From Terfezia claveryi (Eukaryota; Ascomycota; Pezizomycetes; Pezizales; Pezizaceae), in assembly GCA_015179025.1 (NCBI GenBank), contig WHUX01000318.1:1-46497 (forward strand): DNA of 46,497 bases, written 5' to 3'. The notes under the pieces are model-generated. The model worked only from the letters and a program-made list of their open reading frames with translations, made no database searches and was not told the DNA's origin. Made by a program: the position numbers and the translations under genes. Numbering within the stretch: the stretch's first letter is position 1; every line of letters begins with the position of its first letter. Below, one piece after another: positions 1 through 9,798 of the stretch.

Positions 1-587
1 AATAAATATATGTCTCCAAAAGCATGAGTATCTCGCACATATATATATGTTCTGGTCCATTCCAGGATTCTAGGCCATACTGGTATGTACAGGGCCGTTT
101 CAGGATTGCCTAGGCCATACCGGTATGGCCCCCCATACTGGTATGGACTGGGCCGTTACGAGATTGTAAGATTACCTAGGCCGTTCCGGGATGGCATAAA
201 AAATCATATCTTCTTATATTTCCTTATACACACCCAACTTATTTGGCCTAACCAATGTAAATCATTTGATGCCATATTTCTAGATTCATGTCTACCTTAA
301 ACTCTACCCTCTATACAGTCACCATCCTATTCCAAACTCCAACGCAAATAGTCTCCCAGCATAGCCGCGCCCACACTACTGTGCTGTTTTTGTAGTTTAC
401 CTACATTATATGTATTTTGAAATAATCCATTTTATTCTCATGATTAGCTAATAAGGCTATCTAACACACTGTGCCCCAAAACCCCCATCTGTACCAGCCT
501 TCACATCCGCATCCCTAGAATCCTAGATTTGCCGTTCATATAAGCCTGCAATTCACTGTCCATATTAGCCTGAATATCCGCTAGAAT

Positions 588-1060
588 TGAGCAAGTAACT
601 CAGCCTAGAATTGAGTGAGGAAATCAGCCTACAATCGAGCAAGCAAATCAGCATACAATCGAGGGAGCAAATCAGCCTAGAATCGAGCAAGCAAATCAGC
701 GAGAAAATAAGCGAGCAAACCCACGTATAATCGAGCAAGCAAATCAGCCTAGAATTTAGAAAGGAAATCAGCAGAGAATTGAGCAAAGAAATTACTACTA
801 GCATAGAATCGAGCAAGGAAATCAGCCTAGAATCGAGTGAGCAAATCAGCATATAATTGAGGGAGCAAATCAGCCTAGAATCAAGCAAGCAAATCAGCAT
901 ACAATCGAGCGAGCAAATCAGCCTAGAATCAAGTAAGCAAATCAGCGAGAAAATGAGCGAGCAAATGAGCGAGAAAATGAGCGAGCAAATGAGCGAGAAA
1001 ATAAGTGAGCAAATGAGTGAGAAAATGAGCGAGCAAACCAGGTAGAATTAAGTGAGCAAA
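588..1060 (+). repeat. 24-bp minisatellite array of G unit 1
   Basis: Tandem 24-bp units with the core GAGCGAGCAAATCAGC followed by CTAGAATC or ATACAATC. The right part degenerates to repeats of GAGCGAGAAAAT. Because 24 is a multiple of three, reading frames stay open on both strands (octapeptide repeats such as LICSLDYM on minus). These are not credible proteins. Confidence 0.85.
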
Positions 1061-1330
1061 ATTATTTGTAAGGAATGAACAAGAGAAAAGCTCTAAGTCC
1101 CAGCCGCACATACCTTGGAAATAGGGACTTGCCGTGTCTTGCTGCCAGCCATTGGATCGACTGACGCTGTCTTAAAACCAGATTACTTGTCTTACCTACA
1201 ATCATCCTGCTGCGTCGGTTGGGGCTCCTCCTGCAATTGGCAAAACCTAGTACAAAGGAGGAAATACCCATATATGGGAAACAAATCAGAAGACAAACAT
1301 ATAGAAATGATTGCTTTTCGGCCTCTATAT

Positions 1331-1545
1331 ATGCATGCAATTCATGCTTCCGCTGGCTCTGGATATTGGTGTTTTGCATGCTTTTGCTAGCTCTAGGTAT
1401 TGGTATTTTGCATGCTTCCACTGGTGCTATATATTGGTGTTTTGCATGCTTCCATTGGCGCTATATATTGGTATTGTTCATGCTTCCGCTGGCTCTGTAT
1501 ATTGGTTTTTTCATGCTTTCGCCAGGTCTAAATATTGGTGAGTTT
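1331..1545 (+). repeat. 34-bp tandem repeat, about six copies
   Basis: The motif CATGCTTCC...TATTGGTGTTTTG recurs at 1343, 1377, 1411, 1445, 1479 and 1512, a period of 34 bp (33 for the last step). The other G units keep only one to two copies at the homologous place, for example 13705-13750, so this array expanded in unit 1 or collapsed elsewhere. Confidence 0.85.
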
Positions 1546-1624
1546 CATGCTAGAAAGCATGATGGAAGTGGATGCTACGTGATGCAGACTAAGGTAGATA
1601 ATTTCTCATATAGACACGGATATA

Positions 1625-1815
1625 CAGGCTAAGAAGGACCCCCGATTGCAGGCCACAATTGCAGGCTCATATGGATACGGATATCTAGGCTAAGAAAGAA
1701 CCCTAATTGCATACTCATATGGATGTTGATATCCAGACTAATAGGGACCCCTGATCGCAGGCTAATAGGGACCCCCGATCGCAGGCTAATAGGGACCCCC
1801 GATTGCAGGCTCAAG
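1625..1815 (+). repeat. 24-bp GGGACCCC(C)GAT repeat private to G unit 1
   Basis: Three well-kept units of CAGGCTAATAGGGACCCC followed by CGATCG lie between about 1735 and 1815. More degenerate versions containing CATATGGATACGGATATC lie upstream. The repeat is absent from G units 2-6. Confidence 0.7.
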
Positions 1816-1974
1816 GACATAAACGCCAGGTTGGTGAGTTGTCAATGGTACAAAAACTTGCTCGTTTCGTAGTACACACTGTAGAAGCAGCAATTCTAGG
1901 CAATTAGTATTTTCAGGGAATACAAGAAATCTTCTACTCCGAGCATTGTGTTAACAGACAAGAATATATACATA

Positions 1975-2135
1975 AGAAAAGCTCTGCCATCTCCCGCTTG
2001 CTCAATCCTCCACTTGCCCAATCTCCCGCTTGCCCAATCCCTCGCTTACTCAATCCCCCGCTTGCTTAATCCCTATACCCACTTGCTTAATCCTCCGCTT
2101 GCTCAATCCTCATATCCACTTGCTCAATCCGCCAA
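1975..2135 (+). repeat. ~17-bp CTTGCTCAATCC minisatellite
   Basis: A degenerate tandem of CCGCTTGCTCAATCCTC-like units, about eight to nine copies, found only in G unit 1. The open frame through it is a by-product of the repeat. Confidence 0.7.
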
Positions 2136-2413
2136 TTGTTTAATATCCTGCTAGCTCTTATATTGAATTCGTACATGGGTGTGGCCCTGATCCAGTATGA
2201 CAATAGGCATGTCCGATGTTCTTTGACCAAATGTTGCTATAAAATTACCTTCATATTGGATATGTCCCTATTTAGTACTTTTAATGTCGCTGTGGCCGCT
2301 ATGGTATTGTGGTAAATCCTTGTTACTATCCATGACATTGAACAATTTAATCCCGTAACGGCCTGGTCCATTGCGATATCCAGTCCATACCAGTATAGAC
2401 CGGGCCATACCGC

Positions 2414-2960
2414 ATCAGGAAAGAAAGTACTTTGTCTCCCGAGCGTCAGACGCCACTGATGCCACCGTAGCCAAACTGCCACTTGGGGACGACGTCCTCT
2501 GGATGTCGCGTCTCCTGATTCCACTCCTCTCGTGATGGTCCTCTCCGAGAATGGCCTCACGTTGTCCATCTCTGGAAGACCCAGGCCTGTCCAATTCCTC
2601 TAGGAGACACCTTCCATACACTCGGAACCGGCCCATCATAGTCTGTCTCCCGGAGCCGGCCCTTAGTAGTCTGTCTCCCGGAGCCGGCTCTTTAGTAGTT
2701 TGTCTCTGGGATACCCAGGCCGTCCACTTCCTCTAGGAGACACCCCCTACACCCGGAGCCGGCCCTTTGTAGTCCGTCTCCGGGAGACACCACTCCGACG
2801 GATTCTCCCGGAGGTGTCCTTTAGTTGTCTGTCTCCGGGATACCCACATCTGTCTACTTCCTATAGGAGACACCTCCCACACTCCTTTCTCCTAGAGCCG
2901 GCCCTTCGTCGTCTGCCTCCGATTACTTCCTGTTGACTGCCTGCCTTTAGCGGTCCATAA
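2414..2960. repeat. GC-rich GTCTCCCGGAGCCGGC minisatellite
   Basis: The stretch is far more GC-rich than its surroundings. It consists of irregular repeats of GTCTCCCGGAGCCGGCCC, TTAGTAGTCT, GGGATACCCA and CTAGGAGACACC. The boxes GTCTCC and GGAGAC are mutual reverse complements, so the region is rich in short inverted repeats. No supported gene. From 2960 to 3383 I see only unassigned sequence, possibly the 3' flank of the acidic reading frame on minus. Confidence 0.55.
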
Positions 2961-3383
2961 TCTCCTCTGGCTTGTCCTCGACATTGCTTCAGGTATACCA
3001 TCTTCCTGGACGTTGTACCATCCGTGACCCCAAACAATCATGGAATCCGCTTTCCTGTCGTCTGGTATTGGTCTCTCAGCGGCCTCTAACTTGCAAATTG
3101 CCTGAGTTACTCTTGCACCCATTGGTGGCCATCCGGAACTACCACATTGCCATGATAAATCGCTCCCCATTTATTCGTTCACTATGCAATGTCCCTATCC
3201 CCCTTCTATCCTTTACATTCCAAGCCTCTCCCAAGCCCAATTTCCTGCCCAATATACAAACAAATCAACAAAAGAGGAACAATAGAAAGATTATCTAGCT
3301 AACAAGAGAAATTCCTCGCCTCCCCATTGCCTTTTGCCGCTCACTGTTAAACCCGTACCTGATACTCACTACCCTTCCTAACC

Positions 3384-3520
3384 TTATTCATCCTCCTCAT
3401 CCTCCTCATCCTTCATATCCTCCTCCTCCTTATCCTCCTCATCCTCATCCTCCTCATCCTCCTCATGGTCCTCATCCGCCTCTTCCCCCTTGTCCGCCAC
3501 TTCCGCCTCCGGATCCTCCT
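3384..3520 (-). pseudogene. 3' end of a gene with a very acidic C-terminus, cut by an LTR
   Basis: Read on minus, 3520 to 3384 is one open frame of about 45 codons made almost only of Glu and Asp with a few Lys, Met and His (starting E-D-P-E-A-E-V-A-D-K), ending in TAA at 3386-3384. The upstream part is lost at the LTR beginning at 3521. Acidic tails of this kind occur on histone chaperones, HMG proteins and some ribosome-biogenesis factors, but the family cannot be told from the tail. The codons are mainly GAG, GAT and GAC without stops, unlike the decayed TE frames. Alternatively this is a plain TCC/TCA microsatellite that happens to be open. Confidence 0.35.
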
Positions 3521-4975
3521 TGTCACGGGGTGACATCCAGCCCTACCAAAGGTACTTGGGCCCTCATAGAACGACCCTAGAATCTATATGGACTCTAGGT
3601 ACACTCTTAGTAGTGTGGTGCATACGTTTCTAATACTTATCTATAAGAGTTAAGTATATGAAACGGGTATGAACCTCGGAATGGTTTATAATCATCCTAG
3701 ATGGTTAAGACCCTTATGGAACGTCCATAGACCCTTAAGGGAGCTACGGTTTAAGTTTCATAAGTATCCGACTAATGGTTCAATAGTTATACCCAGATCA
3801 ATATGCTGGCTACATGCATACATATACTAGCGATTAGCTGTTACCCTGAAGTCTTGGCGTTACCCTGAATTGCTAATTATTCCCTGAACTTAAGGAAAAT
3901 AATTCGGTAAAATTAACTAAAAAAATGAAGGACCGAGGGAGCATTTAGACCTAAGTGCGTCCGGTGACACTATAAGGGAGTGCGCCCAGGACAGAGGCCA
4001 AAGGTAGGGCCAAAACATAAAGTTCTCCGAATTTAATGTTTCAAGGCTTTATCTAGGCCTACTCTTCGTCCTGATTCCATTTCTGCAATCCTTTTTATGA
4101 TCGGAGTTAAACTCATGGAGATATAAGACTTTTAATATGTCATATAGGTCCACGAAGAGGTTTACTTATTATTGGTAATAACTCCGTGAATAATTTGGGT
4201 ATCGAGATAAACTAAGATTCTATAATCTTCTATGCATTGATACCTTTCCAATGGTAATCTACTTGTGACCCACGGTTCTCTATTCATAGAGTTATGTGCA
4301 GTTGAAAATTATTTTCAACGGACACTAGATACTATTAAGTGAATATTGCCAGAAACATAATTAGATGCCTTCGGATATTGTCGGATGGTAATCGATAGTA
4401 TCGGGGATTGGTAACGTATCTGAAATTGAATTTAGTTGTCTCGAATAAGAATTCTTTAATGGGATAAGCGAGCTATAAACGAAGTACGTATAACATGCAG
4501 ACATGGGAATATTCTCTACGTTCGGGTTAGTAACCTGTGACAACGAGTGCAGATAGCAACTGCATTAACAAAGGTGTGGATGGCATAACACTTAGGAAGA
4601 AATTCCAAGGTGACAGGTAGGCCCGCGTTTTATAAAATATTTTTATCATAAGAATATCTACAACACCGCGGGATATAAATAGTGCAAGTAGTTCCGGTTG
4701 AATTTATTCTACCACCAGCGAGTATTCGAAAGCAAGAGCACCTTGAGTATACGAAGCCTACAAAGTTCTAAGTCTTGAGTTAACTTTACGTTTAAGCGAC
4801 ATAGGATTTATTTTGTGTTGCGAAATAAGATCCGTCGTGAGGAACTATCGTTGGACTAAACTTTACTGCTATAGGATTGATATTCTGTGTTGCGGAATAG
4901 ATATCGTTACGGCAGGAAATTACGGCCGTCCTAATAGTCGCAAGAGCACTATCAGTCAATAGGGCCCCCGTGACA
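3521..4975 (+). mobile_element. TGTCAC-family LTR copy 1
   Basis: A 1455-bp LTR with 10-bp inverted ends, TGTCACGGGG at 3521 and CCCCGTGACA ending at 4975. Homology to the copies at 7378, 9799, 26760, 38108 and 44275 runs over its whole length. The flanks (CTCCT and CTATA) do not match, so there is no clean target-site duplication. It was probably left by recombination rather than by simple insertion and solo-LTR formation. A TATAAATAG box lies at 4674-4682, about 290 bp before the LTR end. Confidence 0.85.
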
Positions 4976-5235
4976 CTATACTATGTGCATTCCATTTTCT
5001 CCTGCGCATTCTCATACTATCATATTAACATTACCATAACTGCATCCCTAATTATTCTACTGTCTTCTGCAATGATTAGTCGGCCACTCATTATTAAAAA
5101 ACGCGTTCAAACGCTCTCTCTTACACCACAAATCACATACACATGCATTATTCATTCCTAATTACATTCCACCACATGTCAAATCATATGCTTCATACTT
5201 ACATAGATTAAGTATTTCCATATGCTTTTCACATG
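4976..5235. other. Spacer between LTR copy 1 and the copia fragment
   Basis: 260 bp of AT-rich sequence that has no counterpart on the other arm of the palindrome, where the TGTCAC LTR abuts the copia sequence directly at 7377/7378. I see nothing recognisable in it. The 63-codon open frame is not supported. Confidence 0.5.
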
Positions 5236-5716
5236 CATAACTCTATTATTAGTTATGTTATTCACGCTCTAATAACTCTGTTTTAGCTCTATTCACATGC
5301 TTACAACACATGTTAAACCATATTCTGAGTTATACTTCTGTTAAACTTTATTGTTATAAACTCAAATATGTTGAGTATGTTGTAATCATGTTGAACGCAT
5401 TTAGCACGCTCTGGCTTATGCTATAGCTTGCTGGAATCGTGTATATATAGGAGGGGAATTCCCTTCCTTCAGAGATTATCAGTTCACATCAGCTCACACA
5501 TCAATCTCATTCACTCATATATTCTCCTATATATTCTACGTTTCTAGTGCACGCTCTACAGCGTCCTCTACAGTATCACAACGTCCTCTACGTTCTCCAG
5601 AACGTCCTCCACCAGCCTATTAGATCCGTTCCCAAGTTTCTCCTTTATTGGATACTTGGTTGAATTACCGCTGCCTGTTGGATATAGTGTATATCTCATA
5701 TACCTGTATCTCAACA
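5236..5716 (+). mobile_element. Ty1/copia 5' LTR, left arm of an inverted pair
   Basis: The LTR ends in ...GTATCTCAACA at 5716, immediately before a primer-binding site and a Gag reading frame. A TATATATAG box at 5442-5450 is followed by the putative leader. The same sequence recurs as the reverse complement at 6894-7377. The true 5' terminus of the LTR is uncertain because homology between the arms stops at 5236, where the right arm is truncated by another LTR. A TGTT start near 5257 or 5309 would fit the CAACA end. Confidence 0.7.
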
Positions 5717-5730
5717 GGTTATGAGCCCGG
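5717..5730 (+). promoter_or_regulatory. Primer-binding site matching the anticodon arm of initiator tRNA-Met
   Basis: GGTTATGAGCCCGG directly follows the LTR end. Its reverse complement, CCGGGCTCATAACC, reads as the anticodon stem-loop of eukaryotic initiator tRNA-Met (loop CTCATAA). Priming by an internal half-tRNA of this kind is known for Drosophila copia and related elements. The inverted copy at 6881-6893 keeps it with one C-to-T change. Confidence 0.65.
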
Positions 5731-5769
5731 TCTGCTCTACCTCAACCACAACTATCGAACGCATCTACA

Positions 5770-6880
5770 ATGGCTCAATCATTGTCACCAGATCCCTTAA
5801 ACCTTCGGAACTCAACAACAAGTCCAAGTCTTTAAAATCCCTAAAGACTTTCGTCAAGCCTCTGTCAAAATCGATAATATTGATCCATTAGTTGGTCAAA
5901 CCAACTATGAAGACTGGGCAGACATGATGAAAATGGTCTTTCGTGGAATGGGAACTACCTCTATTGTTATTGATGGCATTACACCCTCAGAAAATGCGTC
6001 TGCAAAAGAAAAAGATGCATATACCACTTTGTCTCAATCAGCTCTCTTAATTTTGATGCAAGTTTTGAGCAAACCTATCCTCAAAAAGGTCTCCAAATTC
6101 GAAACCCCTCATACATTTGGACCTATCTGAAGAACACCTACCATGTTGATAATGCCTTCAGTTATATTCAATAGTGGAATAACTTCACTTCGATTTCTAC
6201 CAACTTCAATCCTACCAAACCCATTCATGAATTTATCGATATTTATGAAAACGAATGGGAACGACTATACAAAAAGTGCGTCCGGTCCTGCCAATAGCTA
6301 CAGACAAGCACTACGCACATTCTTAGGATTTGATGAAGCAAAAAGAGATTTTTTGCTAGGGGCTCTTATTAAACATTACCCCAATCCAGTTGATAATCTG
6401 TCAACTAAAGACAATCTCACATATGCAGAATTGAAGTCTAAACTTCATAGTCTGGCTACCAATCATCAATTGGCAACCTCAGCAGACTCTGCTCTAATTA
6501 ATACTAAAGCTCCAGTGTCCAAAAAACGCAAAAGGAATGCTAGTATATCTAATGCAAAAGGGTCCACTGAAAATATCAAATCAATGTGGTGTACTTATTG
6601 CAAGAAACATAATAAAACTCCATTCGAAGGCCATAATTGGAATGAATGTAGACGTTTGAAAAGGGATCAAGAGGCTAAGAAACAACAGCCAACACAAGAA
6701 GCTGCACATGTAACTGTGGAACAAGCATATACAAGTGTTAGTTCTTCCTCTCCCCCAGCCTGGAAATTTGATTCCTGTGCAAGTTCTCATATGTCATATG
6801 ATATAGGACAATTTGATACAATCTCCACACATAATGGAACTATAAATGTAGGAGGCAATGGCATTCTACAGGCAAGAGGC
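5770..6880 (+). pseudogene. Ty1/copia Gag and start of protease, frameshifted
   Basis: The first ATG (5770) opens a copia-type Gag. After a frameshift near 5815 the frame reads VFKIPKDFRQASV and GQTNYEDWADMMKMVF, as expected for the N-terminal Gag domain. A second shift near 6110 gives IWTYLKNTYHVDNAFSYI with an internal TAG. A third, near 6275, gives the long frame that ends this block. A zinc knuckle is visible at about 6587-6650 (CTYCKKHNKT...GHNWNEC, i.e. C-X2-C-X10-H-X4-C). The aspartic protease motif follows at about 6768 as FDSCASSHM, where the usual D-S-G has become D-S-C. The element stops there, with no integrase, RT or RNase H, because the inverted LTR begins at once. It is a non-functional fragment. 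Confidence 0.8.
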
Positions 6881-7377
6881 CGAGCTCATAACCTGTTGAG
6901 ATACAGGTATATGAGATATACACTATATCCAACAGGCAGCGGTAATTCAACCAAGTATCCAATAAAGGAGAAACTTGGGAACGGATCTAATAGGCTAGTG
7001 GTGGACGTTCTGGAGAACGTAGAGGACGTTGTGGATACTGTAGAGGACGCTGTAGAGCATGCACTAGAAACGTAGAATATATAGGAGAATATATAGTAGA
7101 ATGTGTGAGTGAATGAGATTGATGTGTGAGCTGATAATCTCTGAAGGAAGGGAATTCCCCTCCTATATATACACGATTCCAGCAAGCTATAGCATAAGCC
7201 AGAGCGTGCTAAATGCGTTCAACATGATTACAACATACTCAACATATTTGAGTTTATAACAATAAAGTTTAACAGAAGTATAACTCAGAATATGGTTTAA
7301 CATGTGTTGTAAGCATGTGAATAGAGCTAAAACAGAGTTATTAGAGCGTGAATAACATAACTAATAATAGAGTTATG
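6881..7377 (-). mobile_element. Ty1/copia 5' LTR plus PBS, right (inverted) arm
   Basis: This is the reverse complement of 5236-5730. It starts with the remnant PBS (GAGCTCATAACC, ending 6893), then TGTTGAGATACAGG at 6894, and runs to 7377, where a TGTCAC LTR abuts it. Because it includes the PBS, this is a second 5' end and not a 3' LTR in inverted position. Together with the left arm it makes a palindrome with a ~1.15-kb Gag/protease loop. Confidence 0.75.
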
Positions 7378-8836
7378 TGTCACGGGGGCCCTATTGACTG
7401 GTAGCGCTCTTGCGACTATTAGGACGGCCGTAATTTGCTGCCGCAACGATATCTATTCCGCAACACAGAATATCAATCCTATAGCAGTAAAGTTCAATCC
7501 AACTGTAGTCCTCACGACAGATCTTATTTCGCAACACAAAATAAATCCTATGTCGCTTGAACGTAAAGTTAACTCAAGACTTAGAACTTTGTAGGCTTCG
7601 TGTACTCAAGGTGCTCTTGCTTTCGAATACTCACTGGTGGTAGAATAAATTCAACCGGAACTACTTGCACTATTTATATCCCGCGGTGTTTGTAGATATT
7701 CTTATGATAAAAATATTTTATAAAACGCGGGCCTACCTGTCACCTCGGAATTTCTTCCTAAGTGTTATGCCATCCACACCTTTGTTAATGCAGTTGCTAT
7801 CTGCACTCGTTGTCACAGGTTGCTAACCTGAATGTAGAGGTTATTTCCTTGTCTGCATGTTATATGTACTTCACTTATAGCTCGCTTATCCCATTAAAGA
7901 ATACTTAGGCGAGACAACTAAATTCAATCCTAGATACGTTACCAATCCCCGATACTATCGAATTTCCATCCGACAATATCCGAAGTTATCTAATTGTGTT
8001 TCCGGCAATATTCGCTAATAGTGTCTAGTGTCCATTGAAAATAATTTTCAACTGCACATAACTCTATAATAGAGAACCGTGGGTCACAAGTAGATTACCA
8101 TTGGAAAGGTATCAACGCATAGAAGATTATAGAATCTTAGTTCATCTCGATACCCAAATTATTCGTGGAGCTATTACCAATAGTAGGTAAACCTCCTCGT
8201 GGACTTATTTGACCATATTAAAAGTCTTATATCTCCACGAGTTTTACTCCGATCATAAAAAGGATTGCAGAAATGGAATCAGGACGAAGAGTAGGCCTAG
8301 ATAGAACCTTGAAACATTAAATTCGGAGAACTTTATGTTTTGGCCCTACCTTTGGCCTCTGTCCTGGGCGCACTCCCTTATAGTGTCACCGGACGCACTT
8401 TGGTCTAAAGTGCGCCCTCGGTCCTTCATTTTTTTAGTTATTTTTACCGAATTATTTTCCTGCAGTTCAGGGTAATAATTCAATATTCAGGGTAACGCCA
8501 AGACTTCAGGGTAACAGCTAATATAGCTAGCATATATATGCATATAGTCAGCATATTAATCTGAGTATAACAATTGAACCGTTAATCGGATTCTTATGAA
8601 ACTTAAACCGTAGCTCCCTCAAGGGTCTATGGACGTTCCATAAGGGTCTTAACCATCTAGGATGATTATAAACTATTCCGAGGTTCATACTCGTTTCATA
8701 TACTTAACTCTTATAGATAAGTATTAGAAACGTTTGCACCACACTGCTAAGAGTGTACCTAGAGTTCATATAGATTCTAGGGTCGTTCTATAAGGGCCCA
8801 AGTACCTTTGGTATGGCTGGATGTCACCCCGTGACA
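7378..8836 (-). mobile_element. TGTCAC-family LTR copy 2 (3' LTR of the short element)
   Basis: A 1459-bp LTR in minus orientation with complete ends (TGTCACGGGG at 7378; CCCCGTGACA ending 8836). By eye it is very similar to copy 3 at 9799-11264. The two are direct repeats around the Gag-like ORF, so they are read as the 3' and 5' LTRs of one element. No polypurine tract is visible before it, and the upstream reading frame runs straight into it. The outer flank TTATG does not match the flank of copy 3. Confidence 0.8.
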
Positions 8837-9746
8837 GACGTTGTTGGCTGAGTGGTTGCTCTTGTAGGTCTTTGAGCTTCCTTTTGTGAGTCTGAATCCG
8901 ACGAGAGAGTTCTTCTACAGATTCTTTATTAGTCTCACAACTGCGAATACGATCATCTTGCTCTTGTTTGATCGCTTTTTGTGTCCATTCATGGAGTTTG
9001 ACAACATCTGCTTTGATGCCATCAAACTCTACTTTAGCCGCATCAACTATTGCCTCCGTGTCCTGTTTGAGCTTCTTGCTTAGTTCCTCCCATTGTTTTT
9101 CTAAGGCCTCACTGATGGATACTGTTAAACGTTTAGCTGCATCCTCTTGTCCTTCCGTTTGACCTTTTAAAGCTGCTACTTCTTCGGTGACCTGTTGTCG
9201 TAATAACTTTAGGTCCTCATATGTAGCCATTGCTCCTTCAAAAATAACCTTATGTGCATCTTGAGCTTCTTTTAGGAGGCTTGCTTGGGCATTTAGACCT
9301 CTTGTAAGGTCTGCAATCTCCGCTCGTTGCCGGTCAAACTCAATAGATCCATCTCTAACAATTCGTGCCAATAATTGGTCATATTCTTCTTGGCTTAAAC
9401 TTGGTCGAGACGGTCGTGTGGGACGTGGTGGTGGCTGGGTAGGACGTCGTGATGATGTGTTACTGGCTGTTCGATGGGGAGGCCTTCGGGAAGGTTGTCC
9501 AAATCGTTCTAATAAGCCAGGTGGGAATGTGGTTAACTCATCTGGAGAGTATATAGAGTGTCTTGAGGATTCCATCCCACGGGATAGAATGTCCTCCATT
9601 GGGATATCAATAAGGTCATCTTCCGTATCTGTATCAGATTGAGGAAGATTGTGTGGTCTTTGTGTGATGGCACGGGGTGTGACATTAGGGAATGTAAGGG
9701 GTTGGTAGGGCTGGCGAGGCCCTCTTGGTGTCTGTGAACTAGACAT
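8766..9746 (-). CDS. Gag-like coiled-coil protein of the TGTCAC element
   Basis: An intact frame of about 326 codons. I start it at the ATG at 9746 (MSSSQTPRGPRQPYQ), the first ATG in frame and conserved in the second copy at 45796. The N-terminal ~130 residues are Pro/Arg/Ser-rich and probably disordered, with an acidic patch (DTDTEDDLIDIPMEDI). Residues ~120-310 are charged, Gln/Glu/Lys-rich and look helical, a likely coiled coil (EIADLTRGLNAQASLLKEAQ; ALEKQWEELSKKLKQDTEA). No zinc knuckle, protease or RT is present. The last 23 or so residues (from RGDIQPYQRYLG) are encoded by the 3' LTR, so the native C-terminus may differ. By position just after the 5' LTR it is best read as a Gag or accessory protein of a non-autonomous LTR element. 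I do not recognise a named family. Confidence 0.6.
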   Translation of the reverse strand: MSSSQTPRGPRQPYQPLTFPNVTPRAITQRPHNLPQSDTDTEDDLIDIPMEDILSRGMESSRHSIYSPDELTTFPPGLLERFGQPSRRPPHRTASNTSSRRPTQPPPRPTRPSRPSLSQEEYDQLLARIVRDGSIEFDRQRAEIADLTRGLNAQASLLKEAQDAHKVIFEGAMATYEDLKLLRQQVTEEVAALKGQTEGQEDAAKRLTVSISEALEKQWEELSKKLKQDTEAIVDAAKVEFDGIKADVVKLHEWTQKAIKQEQDDRIRSCETNKESVEELSRRIQTHKRKLKDLQEQPLSQQRLSRGDIQPYQRYLGPYRTTLESI

Positions 9747-9798
9747 GATTTGAGAGTATAATAGCAAATGATAACGAGAATCACTGGCTACAAAGTAA

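Larger units (their letters stand above)
49..2413 (+). mobile_element. G unit 1 (oldest, degenerate copy)
   Basis: This is a repeat unit with the G-family left end (GTTCTGGTCCATTCCAGGAT at 49) followed by CCATACCGGTATGG-type palindromes, one exact at 115-128. The block that precedes the 24-bp array in the other units follows, then the array, then a block shared with the others at about 1062-1350. From about 1545 to 2200 it carries private sequence with its own minisatellites. It rejoins the family near 2210 (TCCGATGTTCTTTGACC) and breaks off near 2413 inside the right-end palindromes, so the right terminus is missing. Many C-to-T and G-to-A differences from units 3 and 4 suggest an old copy. 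No protein can be supported. It is probably a non-autonomous element, but a complex satellite unit is the alternative. Confidence 0.6.

Noticed and set aside
2237..2639. Overlapping minus frames of 74-110 codons near the right end of G unit 1
   Set aside because: They cross the junction between the G unit and the GC-rich minisatellite and are shadows of repeated sequence.
3521..8836. LTR copies 1 and 2 as the two LTRs of one element
   Set aside because: They are in opposite orientation, so they cannot be the direct terminal repeats of one element. Copies 2 and 3 are the direct pair.
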